This document shows positions 1 to 12,311 of a stretch of DNA of 64,000 nt, piece by piece. How positions within the stretch are numbered: the stretch's first letter is position 1; every line of letters starts with the position of its first letter. The DNA comes from Allolobophora icterica (lineage: Eukaryota; Annelida; Clitellata; Crassiclitellata; Lumbricidae). The stretch lies in the NCBI GenBank assembly GCA_963556255.1, contig OY744605.1, positions 36,033,896 through 36,097,895 on the forward strand, written 5' to 3'. Under the pieces are notes generated by a model. It saw nothing but the letters and a program-made list of their open reading frames with translations, did no database searches and had not been told where the DNA came from. The position numbers and the translations under genes were made by a program.

Positions 1-62
1 TTCCGATCGGAGCAATCTGTCTACAACAATAATTCCCTCGCCCATGACAATATCGTGCAAGC

Positions 63-1778
63 ATGGCGGTAGCGACGGAGGTTTCTCTCTTGGCAACATC
101 ATCTGAGGAAGAGGCGTCATCAAATACCTCAGAAAGAGAACCAGAACCTTCAACGTCAGCTGGACCACCAAAGCGGCAAAAGGGAACAATCTCTGTAGCT
201 ACCCGTGATGTTGCAGCAGCTCTAGATCGTACTAAAACCAGCAGGAATGCCTCTCACATTTTCTCTGCTCTCGCTGATCCAATCTATATGCAGCACCAGC
301 TGGTGAGCTGATCATCAGTCCTTCTGCTATCCATCGAGCAAGGAAGGATAACCGTGCAGCCCTAGCAGCTGAGATTCGTGAATCTTTCGATCCGAAGGTT
401 CCCCTTACTATCCACTGGGATGGCAAGATCATGCCAGATTTTACAGAAACTGGACGAGTGTGCGTTGATCGTCTTCCAATAATGGTATCTGGTAAGGATG
501 TGACCAAACTATTGGCCATCTCCAAACTCCAATCCGGTACTGCTGCCTTCATGGCAGATGCGTGTTTGGCCGAGATCAGAAGTTGGGGATTGGAAGACAG
601 AATCGTGGCCATGCGTTTCGACACAACGGCGAGTAACACGGGTTGCAAGGGCGGCGTAGGCATCAAGCTGGAAACGGAATTAGGAAAAGACCTCTTGAAC
701 CTTACCTGTTGACATCATGTTTCTGAAATTGTTCTGGAAAAGGTATTTTCACTGCATGATTCTGTAAGGTCTCCAAAATTGGAACTATTCAGTCATTTCC
801 GTGACTTCTGGCCGCAAATCGATCAGACCAAGTATCGCACAGCAATGGAGGATAAAGATGCAGCACAAAGAGTCAAAGAAATTCGAGAGAATGTCATCAC
901 CTTCGCACTGCAGCAACTGAATGCTGAATACCACAGAGACGACTACGAAGAGCTACTAGAACTAACAGTCATTTTCCTAGGAGGAATTCAACCGAAAAGA
1001 ATAAAGTTCAGGTACCCAGGGGTATTTCGCCGCGCGCGTTGGATGGCACGTGCGGTTTATGCAATCAGGATGTGGCTTTTCAGAGAGCAGTTTCCCATTC
1101 AACAACACCAGAGGGCATCTCGACAATCTTACTCTCAAAAGATGTGGAATCATCTACTTCGAGTTTCACTTTTTGTGACCACGACTTACGTGGAGTACTG
1201 GTTCACCTGTACATCACCCAATGAAGCCCCAAGGAACGATCTTCAATTCTTGAAGGCAATCCATACTTACCCAGACAAGGAAGTCTCACAGGTAGCCCTA
1301 ACAGCATTTTCCCGACACCTTTGGTATTTGTCGGAGACCTTGGTTGGCCTCAGCCTTTTTGACGATTCAGTCACCTTCGACGAAAAACAACGCATGGTCT
1401 ATGACATGCGCAACAATCAGGGATCCGACGAACCTCCAAAGAAGCTTCCTCCCATACATGATCCATCTACAAAAGCGCTATCCGATTTTTTTTACCACTT
1501 CTACCATCAAACTTTTCCAGCTCCTCAAATTCGATTACGCTCTTCTTGATCGAGATCCACAACAATGGGAGTCAGAGCATTCGTTCAATGAGGCGAAAGA
1601 CATTGTATCCGCCCTAAGAGTTACGAACGATTTAGCGGAGAGAGGAGTTGCTCTAATGCAGTCCTTCAATGAAGCCCTGGTTCGAAATGAGGAAGAGAAA
1701 CAATTTGTTCTTCAAATGGTTGAATACCATCGAAATAGATTCCCAAAAGCACTAAAGGGACTAGGTAATGACAAATAA
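63..1778 (+). pseudogene. Broken transposase-like (RNase H-type) gene
   Basis: The conceptual product runs through three frame segments and resembles a family of invertebrate transposase-like proteins that I recognise by motifs but cannot name. Motifs in order: IHWDGK (about 415), VDRLPIMVSG (about 465), MRFDTTASNTG (about 610), an HHVSEIVLEKVF block (713 on) and a PGVFRRARWMARAVY block (about 1017). The Asp in the FDTTASNTG motif looks like an RNase H-fold catalytic residue. The start is ATG at 63. Breaks: a frameshift between about 255 and 305 (frame of 63 to frame of 308), an in-frame TGA at 710-712 directly before HHV, and a frameshift at the eight-T run 1486-1493, after which the last ~95 codons read to 1778. 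Family copies usually have Cys-Arg before His-His, so the TGA looks like CGA decay. The broken state and family suggest a dead mobile element, not a host gene. No terminal repeats could be delimited. Confidence 0.7.
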
Positions 1779-2821
1779 CTGAAGGTTCTTGGTTTGCTTT
1801 TGCCTTATTTTCTATGTTTAAGTGTTGAAATTGTTTGGATCTTCGAGAATTATAATGTATGACATTGTTTTCTAAGTGGTAATTTTTCCCGGGCTTTGCG
1901 CCAGTTCTAAATCTCTTTTGATTTTCATCTAATTTGGCAAATGTTAATGTTTCTCAAGGTGGAACACAAAAACAACCTGGCCGATATTAATTTTGAAACT
2001 TCAAATTATAGACACACCCTAATATATATATATATATATATATATAAATTATATATATATAAATGTATAGTATATCTGCGCCTCCACTACTACTACTGCT
2101 TGGCTAAACCTCGTGAAGTTCCGGCAGGAAAAAGTGATGCGAAAGGCCACAGCATTAAAGCATTGAATCACAACAAATAGGCCCTGGAAAAGATACAAGC
2201 GAAGAGTGCTTTGTTGACTTGCAGAGGTAGATAAATCATTACTATTTAAACACAGGCTTATTGATTGCATGGACTAAGGTAAGCAGCACACCAATTTGGT
2301 GCAAGAGCCACATTTTATGGCTATAGACTTCGGAAAAAGTCGTAACTCAAGAGGAATTCTGTCGGGCCTTTAACATTTATACAACACGATGACCGTTATG
2401 CATGGAAAGGCAATGTTCATCTGGGATTCATAAGAAGGTTTGCTGTGGAACTTAACTGAATCCTTCGAGTATTCCGGGTGTAGAGAAGTCATGGAAAAAA
2501 TCAGGAAACTCGATTTCTTTTTTAAGGCTGGAGTTATATTGAGCGGTTTCAACTGTCCAGCCGGATGTTGGACAGTTGAGACCGCTGTAACGACTTCCGG
2601 CCAGCTGTTAGCCGCTCTTAAGGCATCGACGGATTTAATCCAATACCTTTTGAAGCACAAAGCTCTCAGCTGGCTAGCTGAGGAAGGAAACTGCATGGAA
2701 CCTGGGTGATTTAACTTGTAATAGGAATCAAGACGACCTGGCAACAATCGGGTTAACCTAAATGACCGAATAATGTTAAGATAGAATGCAACCGACAGCA
2801 GGACATCGTTGACAGACATGG
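1779..2821. other. No recognised gene; (TA)n at 2022-2061
   Basis: AT-rich sequence with an interrupted TA microsatellite at about 2022-2061. An open frame at 2440-2709 (+) has no family I recognise and no convincing splice or start context. Confidence 0.5.
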
Positions 2822-3032
<211 letters not shown>

Positions 3033-4204
3033 GGTTTACATAAACCCCAGTAGGCAACCGAAATATCCGCAGTGTTTCTTGTACACTACCTGCAGATATG
3101 AGACAGGTAGCTTATTTAATGACGTCCTAAATATCACATGTGGAAATTTAGACTTTACTTAGTTTAAACTGGCCCTAGATTATACTGACGGCCTTTTAAG
3201 AAGCTCTCAGAAACATTGAATATGTATGACTAGGCCTATATGGTTACATATAGGGCCAGCCACATGTTTTAGTAATCAATATCCCAAAATACCACCACTT
3301 AACTCTTGTGGCACTGGACATGAAGAGTTGGGTGTCGAAACTTTTACAGATTACCAAAGTACACGACCGTCTGTCTGTATCTTCTCGTCTGCTAACTTGT
3401 AGGGCCTATCTGCCATGTCTAGCCGCTCGTCTGCCAGACTGCTTTTGTGTTTACATTTCACCCATTATCTGTTGTTGCAGTGGCTCATCCGGCCGAGATT
3501 TAGCGATGGAATCGTTCGCAATTGGCGGAGAGGGAGTTCGTGCATGGGTGCATTGATCTGTCGAATGGAGATGATCCTTCGACACGATTCAATCTGTCGC
3601 GAACACCGATCTGTAATTTACGATTAAAAAATTAGTAGTTAGTCACTTTCGAATTTGTCTGGATAATTTTCGTTCGTTCGGACTTGTAATGGGACCTAGG
3701 ATGCGTTCGTACAGTTATTCCTCTCTTTAACCGTTGTTTCTGAGTGATCGGACGTTAGTTGTAGAGGTGTCGCGCGTGAACATGGACTCGTCAAATCTAG
3801 GAATTTCAGGTTATGACATTGCTATAGGTTACATTTGGAAAGGTCAAGACAATCCGTGGAGTGGTTCTGACCGTCCTACTGAGGTTACACTCTGCAAATA
3901 CTTTGTCAGCTGCAAGAATGTCGACCGCCACAGACCCAGTGGCAGAGGAATGCCCGGACACATATGCGGCGTCTTCTACTGCCTGCGAGGGACTGCTTGG
4001 TGTGTTGCGAGCTTTTAACCTGTTGTCTCTCCTCTTCTTCGACGCTGTACCGTAGGTAGTCCGGAACTTTGAAGATCGTGTCTAGTGTCTACTATCAACT
4101 GTGGATGAGAATCCGTCGATTGAGCTCTGCGTTAATACGGTCTAGCCACGCAGGGATGATTCTTCTGTAGTCATTTGAGCCATGTATTCAACTTTTTGTC
4201 TTTG
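3033..4204. other. No recognised gene
   Basis: Unique-looking sequence. A frame at 3734-4018 (+) contains an internal ATG at 3782 in the context gaacATGG. A pyrimidine-rich stretch ending in TTGTTGCAG at about 3480 could be a splice acceptor. Neither gives a recognisable product, so a host exon is possible but unsupported. Confidence 0.3.
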
Positions 4205-4310
4205 ATGACTTTAACATGATTTAGTTTGGGTTAGGCAGCGCTTTTGTGAGGAATTTGAAAGGCGCTATAGAATGATCCACATACATAAATACATACATCG
4301 ATCGTTGTCA
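4205..4310 (+). mobile_element. Possible LINE/SINE 3' tail
   Basis: The stretch GGCAGCGCTTTTGTGAGG ... AAAGGCGCTATAGAAT followed by ACATACATAAATACATACAT resembles the 3' end of L2/CR1-type elements elsewhere in this window (GGCGCTATATAAAT plus a short simple-repeat tail). Identification is by tail pattern only. Confidence 0.35.
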
Positions 4311-4350
4311 TCATCATCATCAACAACAGCGTCGTCGTTGTCGTCGTCGT

Positions 4351-5776
4351 CAGTGGCGGCTCCACAGGGGGGCCAGAGGGGCCATGCCCCCCAAATGAGT
4401 TTGTGGCCCCCCAGTGGCCCCCCAAATCAGAGTCTGATCTATTATCAAATCTGTCATAAGTTAGGGATCAGATAATAGAAGAGGTTAGGGGTTTTATTTA
4501 TTTTTCTATCGCTGTTGATGAAACAAAAGATATTAGTCACAAGGAACATCTTTTGTTAGACCACTACATGATTTTTCCCAACAAGAAGTTAATGAATGCT
4601 TTAGATTTTAAACCTGCAAACGAATTAATTGTGTAGTCATTGTCAGGGCTTATTTTAGATACCTTACAGTCATAGGGGTTCGACATTGGCTCATATTTAG
4701 TGGGTCAAGGTTATGATGGTGCAAGTATAATGAACACATCTAATGAGTGGTGTAAATAAGGAAGTACATTAGTTGGTAACGCAGTCAACTCCGTGGGCCA
4801 TTTAATTCCATTGTTATGCAAATAAATTGAAGAAGTTTAATTGATGCATCTATTTCAGAAGCAATGGATTTTTTAAAATTACTTCAAAGGTTATATGTTT
4901 TTACTTCAAGTTCTCTTACATTTAAGAAATGGGTGAAGCACAGGGTGTATTATATCCAGGGTAACCAGTGAGGCAACTGAAACTGTTCAGTGACACTAGA
5001 TAGGTGTGTCCTGTATTAGTTATAGGCGCTTTGTACTACCCAAACAGTGTGTCCCTAAAATGAATGAGAGGGTGCTATCCAGTGATGGGCAATAGTCAAC
5101 TAAAAAGGGTTGCTAGCTTTTAGTTTAACTAAAAAATTTTTTAGTTAAAGATGAAGTTTAACTAAAAAAAGTTTAGTTAAAACTATAGTTTAACTAAAAA
5201 GTTTTAGTTGCTAACTAAAAAGTTTAACTAAAATATTCAGCAATATGCAACTATTTTTCCACAATGAACATTGAACACTCTCAACAAAAAACATTTTAAC
5301 CCTGCATGGTTTTAGCATCAACAACCTGTGTTATCAAATTCATACACTACACAGTACGCCTGTAACTGTATGCCAGAACAGTACACATTGCATAGTTTGA
5401 AGGTGAAATTGTCATTGACGCTCTGCATTATTACAGTTCATTTAACCTCTGTTCTTGTGAAAATGTTTGTCAAAAAAGTTGGAAAAAAGTTGGAAAAAGT
5501 TTAACTACTTTTTTTAGTTTAGTTAACTAATTTCCAAAATCAGTTGCCAACTTTAGTTAAACTATTTTTTTTTAGTTGGAAAATAGTTTTAGTTTAACTA
5601 AAAAAAATAGTTTAATGCCCATCACTGGTGCTATCAAGGGTGACACCCAAGTCACCAACACTAGATAGGTATGTGAATATAGGGTCCAGTGTGACGTCAG
5701 CTGGCCCCTCTGTCAGGATCCCCGGCCCCTCCTTGGCCTCCCCCCCCCCTGTTGGAAAAGCCTAGAGCCGCCACTG
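4351..5776 (+). mobile_element. hAT transposon, ZMYM1-like transposase relic
   Basis: The ends are CAGTGGCGGCTC and GAGCCGCCACTG (12-bp perfect terminal inverted repeat). The flanks are GTCGTCGT at 4343-4350 and GTCGTCGT at 5777-5784, an exact 8-bp target duplication, although inside a GTC repeat. Conceptual translation on the plus strand recovers hAT transposase pieces related to ZMYM1-like proteins: FSIAVDETKDISHKEHL (about 4505-4555, with the first catalytic Asp region), LVGQGYDGASIMN (about 4690-4735, the YDGAS motif) and EAMDFLKLLQRLYVF (about 4858-4902). Stops and frameshifts separate the pieces, so it cannot make transposase. A 548-bp MITE is nested at 5080-5627. The CG-rich subterminal regions are typical of this group. 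Confidence 0.9.
5080..5627. mobile_element. hAT-type MITE nested in the 4351-5776 element
   Basis: The terminal inverted repeats are CAGTGATGGGC and GCCCATCACTG. The target duplication GTGCTATC is exact (5072-5079 and 5628-5635). There is no coding capacity. The interior is full of TAGTTTAACTAAAA and its complement, so the element is itself rich in short inverted repeats. It inserted after the larger hAT element. Confidence 0.92.
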
Positions 5777-5784
5777 GTCGTCGT

Positions 5785-6281
5785 CGTCATAATGAGTGTA
5801 TATATAATTCGCCGAGGTCCTAGTTTGACATCCTCTCCCGAAGAAAGTTGTCGTTGATGTTGCAACAGAATCGAATCTCCAGAGGACGACAGGCAGTTGC
5901 GCTCAGTCATAATTACGTTCGGCGCAGCTTGAGGAATTTCGACGGCGAGATACGATTGTGTATTGGAGGATTTCTAACGCGATAAATGTAAACGAATCAC
6001 AGACCGAAGGACTGAAGTCTGCTTTCAGCGTGTCTCGCACATGTCCAGGACCATATGAGACTCCTAGGCTAGGCCTTACAGCAACTGATGTCCCATATAA
6101 GACAAATCCTAAGAAACTCAGATCACAAGCAGTGTTTGAAAAGAACTCTGTTCATTTCTGTAACTGATCCAGATCCAGACCACGATATGCATTTATGTTT
6201 CATACTGATAAGCCTATATCAAGACGTATCAGAGCTTATAGTCATGCTTTATCATGTGTGTAGCCCTATACATTACGGAGG
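5785..6281. other. No recognised gene
   Basis: Flanking sequence between two hAT-type elements. I see no RNA gene, coding motif or repeat here. Confidence 0.4.
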
Positions 6282-6289
6282 TCCAGGTG

Positions 6290-6471
6290 CAGTGGCGGCG
6301 CTACAACAGAGCGAGCCAGGGCGAATGCCCTGGTAAAAAAAGCCTTTGCCCTTGTCGTTGCCCTGCCAGAATTTTTGCCCTATCTAGAATTTGTTCAAGG
6401 CATAAATCGCCCTCTTACTCGTATAATTGCTCTGGCTTTGCCTGGTTAAAAAATGTCTGTCGCCGCCACTG
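6290..6471. mobile_element. 182-bp hAT-type MITE
   Basis: The ends are CAGTGGCGGCG and CGCCGCCACTG. The flanks TCCAGGTG at 6282-6289 and 6472-6479 form an exact 8-bp target duplication. The termini match the 4351-5776 and 42194-44001 elements, so all three may have been moved by related transposases. The interior is short and has no reading frame. Confidence 0.92.
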
Positions 6472-6479
6472 TCCAGGTG

Positions 6480-7394
6480 CATGTCAAATAAATCCATCTT
6501 ATGAAGTAATAAATCGGATGCAATTTAATGTAAACTGAAGAGTATTTAAAGATTGTGCAGACCCCCTTGGAATGTTCATCCGATATTTCATTTTGCCATC
6601 CTTCAATCATCTATGTTTATTTCTTCCTGGCTGTTGGAATGTTTTACTGTGCTTACTTAATACATACACTGCGATACACACATGTAGGCCCAATTAATAT
6701 TACTCTCATTTCTAGATGGCTTCCCTGATGTGTCTACACCTAATTAAGCCATCTTGTGCGGACTCTAACCTTTTTTAATGGATTTCTTGTTCATAAAATC
6801 GACATTGTTGCTAAAACTTCTTTAGTTTAAATGCAATACTTGACAAATTAAAATTTGTAATCTTATTTTGTTTTAAGTTTCGAATCTAATTTGCATCGTT
6901 AAATTTGTACTTATAAATTTTGGATTCTGAATTTGGTCTGGCGTGATAAAAACGCATCTTCCTCCAGATGAGTCTACAGTTCGACGGCACCGAGGTTACT
7001 CAACCGTGACGCGGGTGTTAAAGATTTCATTTTCACTGCAAATGTTGCGCTCATAGTCCCAGCCAGCCGGTCTGTGACAACAGTCTCCACACGCTGTCTG
7101 CCTGTGACGGCATGACTTCAGTATATCTGGACACATGAATTTAGACGTAGAATACCAGTTACCTCAACAGGAGATACAATTCGATAGCCGATGCCATCAC
7201 CAGATATGATATCCACATCTTGAGAAATGGCGTCAATCTTAGGTGTCGTTCTAAGGAGGCTTGTATCAATAAAGTATCATATCGTAGATTATATGCCACG
7301 CCGTGATACCGATGTCCTCACTTCTCGCTTTGGACGCGGTCAGATTCTAGAGTTCGACTGGACCGGTATGCGTCGAAAAAGTGCGGAAATCAAC
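6480..7394. other. No recognised gene
   Basis: AT-rich sequence without motifs I can assign. Confidence 0.4.
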
Positions 7395-8099
7395 GCCAGA
7401 CCCAGTGATATTTTACTTCTAAAAATAATTCCTAATTCAGTTCTAATTCAGCTCTGAGCTCTTGAATTTTACTTCTAATTCTAATTTTACTTCACAAATA
7501 ATTTTACTTATCATTCCTATTTTAGTTCTCAAATAATTTTACTTCTTATTTTTGTTTTCCAAATAATTATTAATTTCCGCGCTGTAAAAGTACGCTTGCA
7601 CAGAGAAGCACACCAAACTTGTTTCGAGAAAGGAAAACATTGTTTGAAGTAAAACAAGGGGTGAAACGTTAATCTAACAATGCAGCATCATATATAGGCT
7701 ATCGCAGAGAGCTGCTTCTAAGAAGGCAATCTTGAAGAGGTCCTATATAAATTAGCAGCACAAAATAAATAAATAAACACAAACAAACTACCTGATAATT
7801 TGAATTGTTATCATTTTTTAATACGGAACGAAGGATTATCTAGTATCAGCGTAACCGGGTATATATAGCAGGCCCGTAACCACAGGCAAAATCACGACGA
7901 GGCAAATCGCTCCCCGACCTCTGCCCCCTCCTGTCCTCTCCGCTTCCCTATCCTTACGTCCCCTCAATTATTGTCCCGTTCCGCATCCGCCCTATCCCCT
8001 GCTTTACCCTTCCCAAACCCTCCCTAACCCCTTCCCTTTAATTGACACATTGATACAACACTAACAATAAGAAGTTAAGATTTCTGGAACTAATTAAGT

Positions 8100-10345
8100 G
8101 GTTTATTGATCGTTGATTATGATTGGTTGATTCATCGTTGATTTTGATTGGTTGATTGATCGATGACTTTGATTGGTAGATATATCGTTGATTTTCATTC
8201 GTTAATATATCGTTGATTTTGATTGGTTGTTTGATCGTTGATTTTGATTGGTAGATGTATCGTTAATTTTGATTGGTTGATGTTTCGTTGATTTTGATTG
8301 GTTGACGTTTCGTTGATTTTGATTGGTTGATTGATCGTTGATTTGATTGGTTGATTGATCGTTGATTTTGATTGGTTAATATATCGTTGATTTTGATTGG
8401 TTGATGCTTCGTTGATTTTAATTGGTTGATGCTTCGTTGATTATGATTGGTTGATGTTTCGTTGATTTTGATTGGTTGATGTTTCATTGATTTTGATTGG
8501 TTGATGCTTCGTTGATTATGATTGGTTGATGTTTCGTTGATTTTGATTGGTTGATTGATCGTTGATTTTGATTGGTTGAAGCTTCGTTGATTCTGATTGG
8601 TTGATGTTTCGTTGATTTTGATTGGTTGATGTCTCGTTGATTCTGATTGGTTGATGTTTCGTTGATTTTGATTGGCTGATGTCTCGTTGATTATGATTGG
8701 TTGATGTTTCGTTGATTTTGATTGGCTGATGTTTCGTTGATTATGATTGGTTGATGTTTCGTTGATTTTGATTGGTTGATTGATCGTTGATTTTGATTGG
8801 TTGATTGATCGTTAATTTTGATTGGTAGATATATCGTTGATTTTGATTGGTTGATGTTTCGTTGATTTTGATTGGTTAATATATCGTTGATTTTGATTGG
8901 TTGATGTTTCGTTGATTTTGATTGGTTAATATATCGTTGATTTTGATTGGTTGATGTTTCGTTGATTTTGATTGGTTGATGTTTCGTTGATTTTGATTGG
9001 TTGATGCTTCGTTGATTTTGATTGGTTGATGTTTCGTTGATTCTGATTGGTTGATGTTTCGTTGATTTTGATTGGTTGATTGATCGTTGATTATGATTGG
9101 TTGATTGATCGTTGATTTTGATTGGTAGATATATCGTTGATTTTGATTGGTTGATGTTTCGTTGATTTTGATTGGTTGATTGAACGTTGATTTTGATTGG
9201 TTGATTGAACGTTGATATTGATTGGTTGAAGCTTCGTTGAATCTGATTGGTTGATGTTTCGTTGATTTTGATTGGTTGATGTTTCATTGATTTTGATTGG
9301 TTGATGCTTCGTTGATTATGATTGGTTGATGTTTCGTTGATTTTGATTGGTTGATTGATCGTTGATTTTGATTGGTTGATTGATCGTTGATTTTGATTGG
9401 TTGATGCTTCGTTGATTTTGATTGGTTGAAGCTTCGTTGATTCTGATTGGTTGATGTTTCGTTGATTTTGATTGGTTGATGTCTCGTTGATTATGATTGG
9501 TTGATGTTTCATTGATTTTGATTGGCTGATGTTTCGTTGATTATGATTGGTTGATGTTTCGTTGATTTTGATTGGTTGATTGATCGTTGATTTTGATTGG
9601 TTGATTGATCGTTAATTTTGATTGGTAGATATATCGTTGATTTTGATTGGTTGATGTTTCGTTGATTTTGATTGGTTAATATATCGTTGATTTTGATTGG
9701 TTGATGTTTCGTTGATTTTGATTGGTTAATATATCGTTGATTTTGATTGGTTGATGTTTCGTTGATTTTGATTGGTTGATGTTTCGTTGATTTTGATTGG
9801 TTGATGCTTCGTTGATTTTGATTGGTTGATGTTTCGTTGATTCTGATTGGTTGATGTTTCGTTGATTTTGATTGGTTGATTGATCGTTGATTATGATTGG
9901 TTGATTGATCGTTGATTTTGATTGGTAGATATATCGTTGATTTTGATTGGTTGATGTTTCGTTGATTTTGATTGGTTGATTGAACGTTGATTTTGATTGG
10001 TTGATTGAACGTTGATATTGATTGGTTGAAGCTTGGTTGAATCTGATTGGTTGATGTTTCGTTGATTTTGATTGGTTGATGTTTGGCTGATTTTGATTGG
10101 TTGATTGATCGTTGATTTTGATTGGTTAATACATCGTTGATTTTGATTGGTTGATGTTTCGTAGATTTTGATTGGTTGATTGATCGTTGATTTTGATTGG
10201 TTGAAGCTTCGTTGATTCTGATTGGTTGATGTTTCGTTGATGTTGATTGGTTGATGTTTCGTTGATTTTGATTGGTTGATGTTTCGTTGATTTTGATTGG
10301 TTAATTCATCGTTGATTTTGATTGGTTGATGTTTCGTTGATTTTT
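8100..10345. repeat. Minisatellite, 25-bp unit, about 90 copies
   Basis: The unit is GTTGATTTTGATTGGTTGAT plus GTTTC or TGATC. Because 25 is not a multiple of 3, an open frame passes through on the minus strand with a 25-residue period (NINQSKST-like), and this is an artefact. The array has higher-order structure: 8641-9280 and 9441-10080 match unit by unit at an offset of 800 bp (32 units), including rare variants such as TTGATTGAAC and TAGATATATC. Nearly every unit contains ATTGG, the complement of a CCAAT box. Confidence 0.97.
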
Positions 10346-11039
10346 ATTTATGGAAACTGTGGGTCTAGGGAAATTTTTAGATACTGTAGATGCTTGTAGG
10401 TGAGCTTTGGAATATTTTAAAGCCAATAAAAGCAGTCAATATTAGCAGGATTTTGCGATGCCTAAATATGTTTTGGAATGTTCTGTAAAAGGCTGTCTGC
10501 AACTATGATCGTATCTGAAGCCGAAGCAAATTTTCGAAGAAAACATTAAATTTTTGAGGATTTTTGCAGGACTCAAATTACGTTATTCAACTTGTTCTAA
10601 CTTTTAAGATGTGTCAACACATTAAATTTCCATCAGCGCTGCTGGCAAATAGACAGTTGCCATCGGCATTCACAGTCTTTATAAATGATATTTGCTGCAT
10701 AACTTTCATAAGTTTTACGGTCTTAACTGTTTCTTCTTATTCGAGAAACTGAAATTTTCTATTGTTTCAGTCAGGAAACTGAACTGAAGTTTAGACTGAC
10801 TCTGTAGTCGTTTTAGGCTATAGGTTGTCGACTCATCATGACGTTGTCCTGTAGCCGACTAAGTCTTCCAATCCGAGCTTACTTTCAGTTATTTCTTAAA
10901 CTTGTTTTATAATAATTATTATTTTAAAACAGATAGCTAATCTTTTAATTTTTTTCGATTCCCGGAACTTACGAAAGAAAAGAAAATGATGATTTGAAAT
11001 TGTATAGGCTTGTTCCATGGTTACCCAGAATGCGTTCGT
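10346..11039. other. No recognised gene inside the 4.6-kb insertion
   Basis: AT-rich sequence between the minisatellite and the CpG-rich region. No motif can be assigned. Confidence 0.4.
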
Positions 11040-11640
11040 ACTTATGTAGCGAACGTCGAACGCCCGCTACTAGGTTTTCCGGCGATCTCGGTGGTCGCCA
11101 TTTGCGACTTTCTGTCGATCGGCAATTGCGCATTATTGGGCGGCCATTTGCGCTTTTCAGTTACGTCGGCTTAAGTACAATATAAGCGACATCTGCAGGT
11201 GTCGGGGTAATTGTCGCGTCGAGCGACCGTCGTCGTCGATAGCCGACGACGTCGATAGTCGGGAAAGGGAGAGGGGTAATTGAAATCGATGTCGCTCTCC
11301 GTTCCCACGCTAAGTGCGGCTTTCTTCAAAGAAGAGCGGCCGGGCGATATCTCGATCGTCGAGATCTGTCGTGATAAGTTCCCACGGACGGCCGTCTGAA
11401 AGTTGGCGCATGCGCAGATTCAGGTGGAGCACGTGCGGTTGAAATTGGCGCCCGGAAGTGACGTGGGAGGCTAAAACGAGGGAAGCGCGCTCAGTCTTCC
11501 GGAGAACGTCGAGGTGAAAGGACGTTCGGACTGCAGCCGTTGGAAATCACGGGAAATCGATCGAAGCGAGAAATTCGGCCGTCTGCCTCTGCGAGATCGA
11601 TCGGAATCGGAAGCTCTCGGAGGATCAGGACATTGAGGTT
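11040..11640 (+). promoter_or_regulatory. CpG-rich TATA-less promoter-like region and first exon
   Basis: The region is strongly enriched in CpG compared with its AT-rich surroundings. It holds a cluster of sites usual for TATA-less housekeeping promoters: GCGCATGCGC (NRF1-like, about 11407), CACGTG (E-box, about 11431), CCGGAAGTGACGT (ETS core joined to a CRE-like half, about 11452) and GCCATTTGCG (YY1-like, about 11097 and 11143). It ends in a consensus splice donor, GTGAGT at 11641. The sites are read from sequence; promoter activity is inferred. Confidence 0.45.
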
Positions 11641-11847
11641 GTGAGTATAGGGCAATGAGGGGAGAATCACGATAGGTCCCTTACCTTACTCCAAACTTCG
11701 ACAGTGATTGCTGTAAGGTAGAAATAGTTGCAGATAGCTCTTGAATTCAGTTGTAGATTAGTTACGGTGTTTTCTGAGGCATAACGTGTATTATTTGTGA
11801 ATTAGCGCAATATAAATGTGAATAGCGATGTCTCTGGTGCATTTTAG

Positions 11848-12311
11848 TTAAATGGAAACCGCCAGTGAGGCGGAAGAACTTCTGGAGCGCCATCGAACTT
11901 TAGTTTGGCCACGAATAGATGAAACGGAGTTTAGAAACCCTGAAAAGTACGTGTTGGAGGAATCGAACCCGAATCGGTGGATTGCCCGATCCATCGGGGA
12001 CGCGGACATATGTTCACACTCGGCCATCGCTGACAAATCACTTCCGGCGGAAGTGTCTCTGGTACATCCTGGTATTTTAAGACGCAGTGTGAGACTGCAG
12101 GGTAAGGTGAGGCCTTCGTATAAAGAAGTAGGTGGTTCACGCTTGCCAAGGTCTATTTGGTTACAGAGTTCAAATCCTGGTGCGTTTTCAGCATGTCGAC
12201 CTTCTTCCTCACCTGTGCCTCCAACACGTCACGTGGGGCCCCCTTTAGAAGACGAGGTGGGCCACTTTGTCTCTCAGGGGGGCAACGTAACACATATAAA
12301 GGTCATTAAAG
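11848..12311 (+). CDS. Candidate first coding exon of an unidentified protein
   Basis: An acceptor-like tract, TCTCTGGTGCATTTTAG, ends at 11847. Four bases later is ATG (11852-11854, context ttaaATGG). The frame stays open through a donor-like AAAG|GTAACT at 12312, giving 153 complete codons and phase 1. With the donor at 11641 this would form a 207-bp intron 1 between a CpG-rich non-coding exon and this exon. The product starts METASEAEELLERHRTL, is charged, and includes GILRRSVRLQGKVRPSYKE and a Ser/Pro-rich stretch near residue 115. I do not recognise a domain. Reading through without splicing ends at 12370. The exon lies 200 bp from the right end of the 4.6-kb insertion, so downstream exons are absent from the element. 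It could be a captured gene fragment or a chance frame. Confidence 0.4.

Noticed and set aside
8263..9512. 273-codon minus-strand frame with NQSKST-like repeats
   Set aside because: Produced by the 25-bp minisatellite, whose three-unit period keeps frames open. No start context or non-repeat flanks.
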